Origin: CAYJBP01 sp964368605
GTDB lineage: Bacteria; Bacillota; Dehalobacteriia; UBA4068
Reading direction: 5' to 3'
DNA: 34,016 bases
Assembly (NCBI GenBank): GCA_964368605.1
Contig: CAYJBP010000014.1
Location: 1-34,016, forward strand
Under the pieces are notes generated by a model that saw only the letters and a program-made list of their open reading frames with translations, had not been told where the DNA came from and ran no database searches. Positions 15,374 to 22,847 of this stretch are shown in pieces (position 1 is the stretch's first letter; the number at the start of each line of letters is the position of its first letter). Made by a program: the position numbers and the translations under genes.

Positions 15374-16552
15374 ATGAGCTATATTTATTTTGATAATGCG
15401 GCCACTACTTTGGCCGATCCGGCGGCTGTGCAGGCCGCTATGCAGGTTCTTAATCAGGATTTTGGCAATCCTTCATCATTGCATCATCTGGGAGTAAGGG
15501 CGCATCAGGTGCTTTTAGCCAGCCGTCAAACCATTGCCGATTGCCTTAAAGCCAAGCCATCCGAAATTATCTTTAATTCCGGCGGCACCGAGGGTAATAA
15601 TCATGTTTTGCAGGGAATTAGCTATGCTAAGCGTCATCAGGGCAAGCAAATTATTGTGGCTGCAAGCGATCATCCTTCGCTTTTAGAGGTGGCTAAAATT
15701 TTAGGCGAGCGTGGTTATCAAATCGATTTAGCTCCTATAACAGAAAGTGGAGTTATCGACCTAGACAAATTAGCCGATTTAATTAACGAGAACACTATTT
15801 GTTTGGCCTTGCATCATGTTAATAATGAAACAGGGGCTATCCAGCCTTTGGCTAAGATAGGGGGCTTGCTTAAGAGCAAAGCGCCCAAGGCTCATTTGCA
15901 TATAGATGCGGTGCAATCTTTTGCTAAGCAGGATATAGATTTAGCCGGTTGGCAAGCCGATAGCCTGGCTTTAAGCGGCCATAAAATTCATGGCCTAAAA
16001 GGTAGTGGGGCTTTATGGTTAAAGCAGGGCACCAATTTGCCGCCTTTAATTGCCGGCGGCGGCCAGGAGCGCAATATGCGTTCCGGTACCGAAAATTTGG
16101 CCGGAATTGCCGCCTTAGCTAAGGCGGCCGAGCTTGCTTTTAGCAAAAAGGCGGCTAATTTGGAGCATTTGGCCAAAATTAGGCAAATTTTGCAAGCAGG
16201 CTTATTAGATGATCAGCAGAATATTTTAAATAGTCCGCTTGAGGGGGCGGCGCAAATCATCAATATTTCCTTTGGCGGCCTAAAAAGCGAGGTTTTATTA
16301 CATTATTTGGAGGCAAAGAGCATTTATGTTTCGGCCGGTAGCGCTTGCGCCAGCCATAAGGCCACGCATAGCCATGTTTTGGCGGCAATGAATTTGCCTA
16401 AAGAGCGCTTAGACAATGCACTGCGCTTTAGTTTTTGCGCTAATAATACCCTCGACGAAGCTAAGCAAGTTGTAGCTGCGGTTAAAGAGGCCGTAGCCGA
16501 GTTTAGATTAATAAAGAGCACTAAAAAAGGAGCAAATCATGAGCGAAAATAA
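15374..16552 (+). CDS. Cysteine desulfurase (NifS/IscS family)
   Basis: A 392-residue PLP enzyme that takes sulfur from L-cysteine as a persulfide, leaving alanine. The PLP lysine is in SGHKIHG (K204), with HIDAVQ upstream for cofactor binding. The mobile catalytic cysteine is in SAGSACASHK (C325), typical of group I NifS/IscS-like enzymes. AAGGAGAG precedes the ATG. It overlaps the start of thiI by 14 bases, so it almost certainly feeds sulfur to ThiI for tRNA 4-thiouridine, and perhaps to thiamine or Fe-S synthesis. No iscU-like scaffold gene is adjacent. Confidence 0.94.
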   Translation: MSYIYFDNAATTLADPAAVQAAMQVLNQDFGNPSSLHHLGVRAHQVLLASRQTIADCLKAKPSEIIFNSGGTEGNNHVLQGISYAKRHQGKQIIVAASDHPSLLEVAKILGERGYQIDLAPITESGVIDLDKLADLINENTICLALHHVNNETGAIQPLAKIGGLLKSKAPKAHLHIDAVQSFAKQDIDLAGWQADSLALSGHKIHGLKGSGALWLKQGTNLPPLIAGGGQERNMRSGTENLAGIAALAKAAELAFSKKAANLEHLAKIRQILQAGLLDDQQNILNSPLEGAAQIINISFGGLKSEVLLHYLEAKSIYVSAGSACASHKATHSHVLAAMNLPKERLDNALRFSFCANNTLDEAKQVVAAVKEAVAEFRLIKSTKKGANHERK

Positions 16553-17717
16553 GCAACAAATAATCCTTATTCGTTTTGGCGAATTAGGCTTGAAGGGCAA
16601 AAATAAGATGAAATTTATCCGCAATCTGGCTAATAATATCGGCCATGCCTTGCGTGGTTTACCCGATACCAAGGTAAGCATGGATTGGGGGCGGTTATGG
16701 GTGCATACGGTTTGCCCGGACGAGGTATATCCGCGCCTAAAAAATGTTTTTGGCATTTATTCTTTTTCGCCGGTTATCGAGGTTGCGCCAACTATCGAGG
16801 CCATGGCGCAGGCTGCCGAGCAGGTTCTTTTACGCAGTTTGCCCAATGGCGGCACTTTTAAGGTAGAAACTAAGCGTGCCGACAAAAGATTTCCGATGAC
16901 ATCGCCGCAAATAAGCCGTGAGGTGGCAGGTATAATTTTTGACCGTTTAGGCGATGATATTTATGATGCCGATATGCATAATCCCCAGGCCGAGCTGCGC
17001 CTGGAATTGCGTGAGGAAGCCGCTTATGTGTATGGCGAGGTTATCGAGGGAGCTAAAGGCATGCCGGTTGGCAGCGGCGGCAAAGCCTTATTGATGCTGT
17101 CCGGCGGCATCGATAGCCCGGTAGCAGGCTGGTATGCCTTGCGGCGTGGGGTGGCCATCGAGGCTATTCACTTCCATAGCTTTCCCTTTACGGGCGAGCA
17201 GGCCAAACAAAAGGTGCTTGATTTAGCCAAAATTTTAAGTAAATGGCAAGGCCAGCCAATTAAGGTAAATATAGTCCACTTTACCGAAATACAAAAAGCA
17301 ATTTATGCTAATTGCGACGAAAGTTATGGCATTACCCTAATGCGGCGGATGATGTTTAGATTAGCCGAGGCCATCGCTAATAAGCATCACCTAACCGCTA
17401 TTTATACCGGCGAAAGTGTGGGCCAAGTAGCCAGCCAAACTTTGGAAAGTATGTCGGTGATAAATGATGTAACAAATATGCCTATTTTAAGGCCATTAAT
17501 CGGTTTTGACAAGGCCGATATTGTGCAAGTGGCGCAGAAGATAGAAACTTTTGAAACTTCGATTTTGCCATACGAGGATTGTTGCACGGTATTTTTGCCG
17601 CCGCATCCGGTGATTAAGCCCAGGTTAAACGAGGCTTTGGCAATGGAAAAAGCCCTAGATATAGAAGGTTTACTGGCCGAGGCCTTGGCAAAAACCGAAG
17701 TGGTGCGGATTAGTTAG
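16539..17717 (+). CDS. thiI: tRNA 4-thiouridine synthetase ThiI
   Basis: A 392-residue tRNA sulfurtransferase acting on U8 of tRNA, using ATP and persulfide sulfur. Domains in order are an N-terminal ferredoxin-like region, a THUMP RNA-binding domain (about 60-165), and a PP-loop ATPase with LSGGIDSP at residues 187-194. The conserved YTGESVGQVASQTLESM segment follows, and PYEDCCTVF near the end provides cysteines. It lacks the C-terminal rhodanese domain of the E. coli protein, as is usual in Gram-positive bacteria, where the adjacent NifS-like enzyme supplies sulfur. The ATG has AAAGGAG upstream inside the desulfurase gene. Confidence 0.96.
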   Translation: MSENKQQIILIRFGELGLKGKNKMKFIRNLANNIGHALRGLPDTKVSMDWGRLWVHTVCPDEVYPRLKNVFGIYSFSPVIEVAPTIEAMAQAAEQVLLRSLPNGGTFKVETKRADKRFPMTSPQISREVAGIIFDRLGDDIYDADMHNPQAELRLELREEAAYVYGEVIEGAKGMPVGSGGKALLMLSGGIDSPVAGWYALRRGVAIEAIHFHSFPFTGEQAKQKVLDLAKILSKWQGQPIKVNIVHFTEIQKAIYANCDESYGITLMRRMMFRLAEAIANKHHLTAIYTGESVGQVASQTLESMSVINDVTNMPILRPLIGFDKADIVQVAQKIETFETSILPYEDCCTVFLPPHPVIKPRLNEALAMEKALDIEGLLAEALAKTEVVRIS

Positions 17718-17796
17718 AGGGGTAAGTGGAGCGGTGTTTTGAACCTTAGGCTAGGTAATTGATAAGGTTGGTACAGCAAAAGTAGGCGTGAAGCGC

Positions 17797-17818
17797 GGGA
17801 GGGAATGGAAGCCCTCCC
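17797..17818 (+). repeat. G-rich hairpin in thiI-uvrA gap
   Basis: GGGAGGG (17797-17803) pairs perfectly with CCCTCCC (17812-17818) around an 8-base loop. A similar but diverged hairpin (GAAGGG/CCCTTC) lies at 18169-18189. Confidence 0.5.
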
Positions 17819-17943
17819 CTACAGAATATAGTGCTTTAGCTGGCTGAAAACCCTAAAAGAATAACAAGCGAAGATAAGACTAAAGGCCTAAGAACCTACG
17901 TAATAGAATAATTTATTAAACTAGCAAATGTAGTTGGAGCGGT

Positions 17944-17994
17944 ATTTTATGTTTTCAGGTGGGGCGGTTTTTGCCCCGTCTGGAAACATAAAAT
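17944..17994 (+). ncRNA. 22-pair stem-loop, candidate structured RNA
   Basis: Bases 17944-17965 can pair with 17973-17994 over all 22 positions around a 7-base loop (GGTTTTT). Three of the 22 positions are not Watson-Crick, and all three become G-U pairs in a plus-strand transcript. In a minus-strand transcript they would be A-C mismatches, so the structure favours plus-strand RNA. It is followed after one base by another perfect stem. Transcription has not been shown. Confidence 0.45.
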
Positions 17995-17995
17995 A

Positions 17996-18041
17996 AAGGC
18001 CGCATCTGTTTGAGGAGCGTAGCGACGAGTTATGCGGCCTT
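17996..18041 (+). repeat. Perfect 10-bp stem adjoining the 22-pair stem
   Basis: AAGGCCGCAT (17996-18005) and ATGCGGCCTT (18032-18041) enclose a 26-base G-rich loop. The stem begins one base after the previous stem ends, so the two could stack. Confidence 0.5.
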
Positions 18042-18101
18042 AGCGCAGACGAGTCACGACTACAGGCGTGCCCCGCGCTTCGCAACTAGCGGTCGTTTTT
18101 G

Positions 18102-18127
18102 GTTACTTTTTGCGACCAAAAAGTAAC
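18102..18127. repeat. Perfect 11-bp hairpin in thiI-uvrA gap
   Basis: GTTACTTTTTG (18102-18112) and CAAAAAGTAAC (18117-18127) pair around CGAC. It marks the end of the G/C-rich part of the gap. It resembles in style the T-run/A-run hairpins near 22694, 31439 and 33579. Confidence 0.55.
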
Positions 18128-18368
18128 ATCCCCCTCTGCGATAAAAGTAAATATATAAGCAAATGCAGGAAGGGACAAGAAAGCCCTTCAACACACGAAA
18201 TACAAACCAAACTAATTATCCGCCGAAAAACACAAATAGCCTACAATCCAGCTAACAACAGGCAGCAATAACCTAAGCAACCCCAAGCGAGAACACTAAC
18301 CCTACCCACCCGCAAAAAATTCAACAAAAAATCTCTCCCCCCCTTAATCACCAAAAAAAGGAGTCCCC

Positions 18369-21236
18369 ATGCAAGATAAAATCATAGTTGTTGGTGCAAA
18401 ACAACATAATCTAAAAAATATCGATGTAACTATTCCACGTAATCAATTAGTGGTTTTAACAGGCCTTTCCGGCAGCGGCAAAAGTTCCTTAGCCTTCGAT
18501 ACCATTTATGCCGAAGGCCAGCGTCGTTATGTAGAATCTTTATCATCCTATGCCAGGCAATTCTTAGGTCAAATGTCTAAACCCGAGGTAGAGCGCATTG
18601 ATGGCCTCTCGCCGGCTATTTCTATCGATCAAAAAACCACCAGCCGTAACCCACGCTCCACCGTGGGCACGGTTACCGAAATTCATGACTATTTGCGCCT
18701 GCTTTATGCTCGAATCGGCCATCCGCATTGCCCCAGCTGCGGCCGTCCTATTCAGGGACAAAGCATCGACCAAATGCTCGATACCATTTTAACTTATACC
18801 GAAGGCTCTAAGCTGCATATTTTAGCACCTTTAGTGCGGGGGCGCAAGGGCGAGCATCAAAAAATTCTGGCCGATGCCAAGGCTAAAGGCTATGTTAGAG
18901 CGCGCATTGATGGCGAAATTAGAGAGCTTGCCGAAGATATTAAGCTGGAAAAACAAAAAAAGCATAATCTGGAAATCGTGGTTGACCGAATTATCCTGCG
19001 CGAAAATAGCCGCAAACGTTTGGCCGATTCTTTGGAATTAGCCCTAAATTTGGCCGAAGGCTTAGTTTTGATTTGGCTGGAAGATACCGAAGGCAATAAG
19101 CAAGAAATTCTGTTTAGCCAAAATTTTGCCTGCATAGAATGTGGCATTAGTATGGGCGAATTAGCGCCACGTATGTTTTCGTTTAATAGCCCTTTTGGGG
19201 CTTGCCCTACCTGTACCGGCTTAGGTTATAGCCAGTATGTAGACGAAAAACTGATGATTAAAGACGATAATTTAAGCCTGCGCGAGGGGGCAATTTTGCC
19301 CTTAAACAGCTCTAATAATAGCAAAAACTGGTACTTTAGGCATATCGAGGCCATTGGTAAAGCCCATGGTTTTTCTTTAGATGTGCCACTAAAAAGCCTA
19401 CCCCGCAGCGTTTGGGACGAGATTTTTTATGGCTGTGGCAGCGAAACTTTTCCGATTACCTATTTTGATAGCGATGGCGGCAATGAGCGCACCTGGAATC
19501 ATCACTGGGAAGGCTTGGTTAAGAATTTTGAGCGCCGTTATCGTGAAACCGCTTCGGAATATATGCGTGAAGAATTCGAGCGTTATATGACGCTTAAAGA
19601 TTGTCCGGTTTGTGGCGGTGCCAGGCTTAAACCCGAGAGCTTGGCCGTTACCGTGGGCGAAAAGAATATTCATCAACTTAGCATTTTAACCGTGGGCGAG
19701 GTTAAGGAATATTTAAGCAATGTCGAATTTTCCGAGCGTGAGACGATGATTGCCGAGCGCATTCTTAAAGAAATTTATGAGCGCCTGCAATTTTTGGTGG
19801 ATGTAGGTTTAGATTATCTAACCTTATCCCGAGGGGCGGCCACTTTATCGGGCGGCGAGGCGCAGCGTATTCGCTTGGCTACCCAAATTGGCTCGCATTT
19901 AACCGGGGTGCTTTATATTTTGGACGAGCCCAGTATTGGCCTGCATCAAAGGGATAATGATCGCTTAATTACCGCCTTAAAGCAATTACGAGATTTGGGC
20001 AATTCGGTGCTGGTAGTAGAGCATGACGAGGATATGTTCTATGCCGCCGACCATATTATCGATATCGGGCCCGGTGCGGGTGAGCATGGTGGGCGTATTG
20101 TAGCCCAGGGCAATTTAGAGGATATTATGAACTGTAAAGAATCGTTAACCGGCCAGTATATGAGCGGTTCTAAGCATATCGATTTGCCCTTAATCAGGCG
20201 CAAGCCCAATCAAAAGCAGCTTACGATTAAAGGGGCTGCCGCCAATAATTTGCGTTATATTGATGTGGATATACCGCTAAATTTATTTATTTGCATAACC
20301 GGGGTTTCCGGCAGCGGCAAAAGTTCGCTAATCAATGAAATTTTGTATAAGGCTACTGCCCGTCGCTTACAAAGGGCGCATACCGTGCCCGGTAAATATG
20401 ATGATATTTTGGGTTTAGAGCATTTAGATAAGGTAATTAATATCGACCAAGCGCCAATCGGGCGTACGCCTCGCTCTAATCCGGCCACTTATACCGGCCT
20501 ATTTGATTTAATTCGTGAATTATATGCCGCCACCCCCGATGCCAAAACTCGTGGCTATAAGCCGGGACGTTTTAGCTTTAATGTAAAGGGTGGCCGTTGC
20601 GAATCCTGCCAGGGTGATGGCATGGTTAAGATCGAAATGCACTTTTTGCCGGATATTTATGTGCCTTGCGAGGTTTGTAAGGGTGCGCGCTATAATCGTG
20701 AAACCCTCGACATCTATTATAAGGATAAAAATATCGCCGATATCCTGCAAATGACCGTAGACGAAGGGCTGGCCTTTTTTAGCAATTTGCCACGATTAAA
20801 GCGCAAATTGCAAACTTTGGCCGATGTGGGCTTAGGTTATATTAGGCTTGGCCAAAGCGCTACTACTTTATCGGGCGGCGAGGCGCAGCGGGTAAAGCTG
20901 GCCAGCGAATTATCACGCCGCAGCAATGGCCGCACCCTATATATTTTAGACGAACCAACAACAGGCCTGCATACGGCCGATATTCATCGCTTGCTGGATG
21001 TATTGAACAGGCTGGTAGAGGCCGGTGATACGGTAATTGTTATCGAGCATAATTTGCAGGTAATTAAAACGGCTGATTATATTATTGATATGGGGCCGGA
21101 AGGCGGCAAGGGCGGTGGTAAGGTAATAGCCCAGGGCACGCCGGAGAAAATTGCCGCCAATAAAAAAAGTTATACCGGTTATTATTTGAAGAAGATTTTG
21201 GATGCCGAGAAGGATAAGGGGATTGTTGTGGAATAA
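18369..21236 (+). CDS. uvrA: Excinuclease ABC subunit A (UvrA)
   Basis: A 955-residue damage-recognition ATPase of nucleotide excision repair; with UvrB it loads at DNA lesions. Two ABC modules are evident: Walker A GLSGSGKS at residues 32-39 and GVSGSGKS at 645-652. Two signatures LSGGEAQR are each followed by ILDEPSIGLH or ILDEPTTGLH. Zinc modules show as CPSCG, CIECG with CPTCTG, and CESCQG with CEVCKG. Length is typical for class I UvrA. AAAGGAG precedes the ATG. Unlike many genomes, uvrB is not next to it. The upstream 650 bases show no clear LexA box. Confidence 0.98.
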   Translation: MQDKIIVVGAKQHNLKNIDVTIPRNQLVVLTGLSGSGKSSLAFDTIYAEGQRRYVESLSSYARQFLGQMSKPEVERIDGLSPAISIDQKTTSRNPRSTVGTVTEIHDYLRLLYARIGHPHCPSCGRPIQGQSIDQMLDTILTYTEGSKLHILAPLVRGRKGEHQKILADAKAKGYVRARIDGEIRELAEDIKLEKQKKHNLEIVVDRIILRENSRKRLADSLELALNLAEGLVLIWLEDTEGNKQEILFSQNFACIECGISMGELAPRMFSFNSPFGACPTCTGLGYSQYVDEKLMIKDDNLSLREGAILPLNSSNNSKNWYFRHIEAIGKAHGFSLDVPLKSLPRSVWDEIFYGCGSETFPITYFDSDGGNERTWNHHWEGLVKNFERRYRETASEYMREEFERYMTLKDCPVCGGARLKPESLAVTVGEKNIHQLSILTVGEVKEYLSNVEFSERETMIAERILKEIYERLQFLVDVGLDYLTLSRGAATLSGGEAQRIRLATQIGSHLTGVLYILDEPSIGLHQRDNDRLITALKQLRDLGNSVLVVEHDEDMFYAADHIIDIGPGAGEHGGRIVAQGNLEDIMNCKESLTGQYMSGSKHIDLPLIRRKPNQKQLTIKGAAANNLRYIDVDIPLNLFICITGVSGSGKSSLINEILYKATARRLQRAHTVPGKYDDILGLEHLDKVINIDQAPIGRTPRSNPATYTGLFDLIRELYAATPDAKTRGYKPGRFSFNVKGGRCESCQGDGMVKIEMHFLPDIYVPCEVCKGARYNRETLDIYYKDKNIADILQMTVDEGLAFFSNLPRLKRKLQTLADVGLGYIRLGQSATTLSGGEAQRVKLASELSRRSNGRTLYILDEPTTGLHTADIHRLLDVLNRLVEAGDTVIVIEHNLQVIKTADYIIDMGPEGGKGGGKVIAQGTPEKIAANKKSYTGYYLKKILDAEKDKGIVVE

Positions 21237-21261
21237 ATTCTAATCATAAGGAGTAAAAGAT

Positions 21262-22542
21262 ATGCCAGATTTAATTTTTGCCCGTCCGGATGGTCAATGG
21301 TTTGATTTGCCGCCGGTTGCTATGGCCGGGATTTCCGGTAATCGCCTGGTTCGCCCCGGTAAGCATGAGCTGATACCATTGCCGGAGGGGGCAACCCTTA
21401 CTATGATGCCCATGGCATGTCCGATTGGTATCGATAAGGATGATGATCAATTTGTTACCTTGGAAGAAAACCCCTATAAGCAAAAGGCCGAGCCGATTTA
21501 TGCCATGGCCGCCCTTTTGCCGCAAGGCTTTACCCGCCTTTTAATGCCTGCCGCCACCTTAACCCAAGAGCCTTTGCCCCTGCTTGGTTACACTGCTGTT
21601 GGTATCGAAAAGGGTAAATTGATGGTGGCTGCCATGGCCACCGATGAGCATGAAAATTGGCATCCTAAAAATTATAATACCAATGATTTGGCCAATTTAA
21701 TTGCTAAACGCAAAAAAGAATTTCCGGGCAATAGTATTATCGAGCAGCTAGCCCATTGCGCTGCCGAATATGGCTGCTTTACCGCCCAAAACATCTTCTA
21801 TCGTCGCTTTGAAGGTGGTATACCGGTTTCGCCGGCCTGCAATGCCGATTGCTTGGGCTGTATTTCCCTGCAAGAATCCGAATGCTGCCCCTCGCCGCAA
21901 CAGCGCATCAGCAAAGCCCCCTCTGTTAAAGAGATTGCCGAAATTGGCTTTAAGCATCTTAATCAGGCCAAAGAAGGCATTATCAGCTTTGGTCAGGGTT
22001 GCGAGGGCGAGCCTTCTTTGCAGTATCAAATTATTGGTGAGGCGATTGAGATAATTCGTCGTCAAACGGATAAAGGCATTATTAATATCAATACTAATGC
22101 CGGGCATAGGCAGGCCTTTAAGCATTTGCTGGAAGCCGGTATCGATAGTATGCGGATTAGTATTTTTTCGCCGATTGCTAAGGAATATGAGGCTTATCAT
22201 CGTCCTAAAAATTATAGTTTTGATGATGTGCTTGCTAATTTGGAGTTAGCAAAAAGCTATCCAAATTGCCAGATTTCATTGAATTTGCTGCTTTATCCTG
22301 GTTTTAGCGATGATGATCGTCGTTTTGAGGCTTTGGTTAACTTACTTAAAGATAGCACTATTAAGCAGGTGCAGTTACGCAATTTAAATATTGATCCTAA
22401 GGTGATGGTTGATTTTTGTAAGGATAGTTGGGGGATGGGCGTTTATAATTTGGTGCGGCGCCTTAAGGAGGAATTACCTGATTTAAAAATAGGTAATTAT
22501 AGTAGAAATTTAAGTGCCGAGCCCAAAAATAAAAAAAATTAA
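21262..22542 (+). CDS. Radical SAM protein of unknown function
   Basis: 426 residues. The radical-SAM cluster motif is CNADCLGC at residues 193-200 (C193, C197, C200; CX3CX2C), preceded by a long N-terminal region of about 190 residues without a recognised domain. Downstream, GQGCEGEPSLQ fits the glycine-rich SAM-binding segment, followed by NINTNAGH and DSMRISIFS strands typical of the barrel. ESECCP after the cluster motif supplies extra cysteines. It is cytoplasmic with no membrane segment. It lies 25 bases after uvrA with AAGGAG upstream, so the two are probably co-transcribed, and a strong terminator follows. The reaction cannot be predicted. The long N-terminal domain makes simple activase-type functions unlikely. 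Confidence 0.8.
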   Translation: MPDLIFARPDGQWFDLPPVAMAGISGNRLVRPGKHELIPLPEGATLTMMPMACPIGIDKDDDQFVTLEENPYKQKAEPIYAMAALLPQGFTRLLMPAATLTQEPLPLLGYTAVGIEKGKLMVAAMATDEHENWHPKNYNTNDLANLIAKRKKEFPGNSIIEQLAHCAAEYGCFTAQNIFYRRFEGGIPVSPACNADCLGCISLQESECCPSPQQRISKAPSVKEIAEIGFKHLNQAKEGIISFGQGCEGEPSLQYQIIGEAIEIIRRQTDKGIININTNAGHRQAFKHLLEAGIDSMRISIFSPIAKEYEAYHRPKNYSFDDVLANLELAKSYPNCQISLNLLLYPGFSDDDRRFEALVNLLKDSTIKQVQLRNLNIDPKVMVDFCKDSWGMGVYNLVRRLKEELPDLKIGNYSRNLSAEPKNKKN

Positions 22543-22628
22543 GAAAAACTATTGCAAAATAGCTGGACAAATTTGGTAAAAGCTTTTATAATAGGAAAGG
22601 CCACCCAAAGGCTAAGTTTTACGCAAAC

Positions 22629-22661
22629 AAAAAAACCGCCGCTAGTCACGGCGGTTTTTTT
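22629..22661 (+). terminator. Strong intrinsic terminator after uvrA-radical SAM
   Basis: A run of A, CCGCCG (22636-22641), a 7-base loop, CGGCGG (22649-22654), then seven T. The A-run and T-run extend the stem. It is competent on both strands. Confidence 0.92.
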
Positions 22662-22675
22662 GTATAATAAAATAA

Positions 22676-22725
22676 ATTCTAAAAGTTTTTTTGATTCTTT
22701 CTGTACAAAAAAAGAATGGTCTTAA
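22676..22725 (-). repeat. Dispersed short hairpin repeat, minus-orientation copy
   Basis: Read on the minus strand it begins TTAAGACC and ends CTTTTAGAAT, with a hairpin (AAAGAAT at 22711-22717 with ATTCTTT at 22694-22700) between. The copy at 31431-31470 in the opposite orientation shares both ends and the T-run/A-run centre. Confidence 0.5.
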
Positions 22726-22759
22726 AATCCCTAAAAACATCTACCAAGCCCCCACTTTG

Positions 22760-22823
22760 CTGCTAGTCATAATTAACCACTATTGCTAAATTGTCAAATT
22801 AGATATATAATATGTACTAGCAG
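22760..22823 (+). promoter_or_regulatory. Promoter of the sensor operon flanked by an inverted repeat
   Basis: TTGCTA (22783-22788), a 17-base spacer and a perfect TATAAT (22806-22811) give a plausible promoter about 36 bases before the ATG. CTGCTAGT (22760-22767) and ACTAGCAG (22816-22823) form an 8-bp inverted repeat on either side. They could be paired operator half-sites or simply a hairpin. Confidence 0.5.
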
Positions 22824-22847
22824 TAAGTTAAAGAGGAGGCCTGATTA

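Larger units (their letters stand above)
17718..18368. other. 650-base structured non-coding region between thiI and uvrA
   Basis: No credible protein gene. The left part is unusually G/C-rich with many inverted repeats; the last 180 bases are A/C-rich and lack structure apart from a 6-bp hairpin (18169-18174 with 18184-18189). Contents in order: a hairpin at 17797-17818, the 22-pair stem at 17944-17994, a 10-bp stem at 17996-18041, and an 11-bp hairpin at 18102-18127. The segment GAAGCGCGGG (17790-17799) is exactly complementary to 18072-18081. AGGCGTG occurs at 17784 and again at 18064. This looks like a dispersed repeat element, or a structured RNA, rather than plain spacer. I see no convincing promoter for uvrA in it. 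Confidence 0.6.
22543..22847. other. Intergenic region between radical SAM gene and sensor operon
   Basis: It holds, in order, a strong terminator (22629-22661), an inverted copy of a short dispersed hairpin repeat (22676-22725), and a promoter flanked by an inverted repeat (22760-22823). No gene is seen. Confidence 0.6.

Noticed and set aside
18068..18271. 67-codon open frame in the thiI-uvrA gap
   Set aside because: It lies across the hairpins, has no ribosome site, and its predicted protein has no recognisable feature; better explained as non-coding.
17880..18368. LexA (SOS) box upstream of uvrA
   Set aside because: GAACCTACGTAA near 17891 matches GAACNNNNGTTC poorly and lies far from the start.
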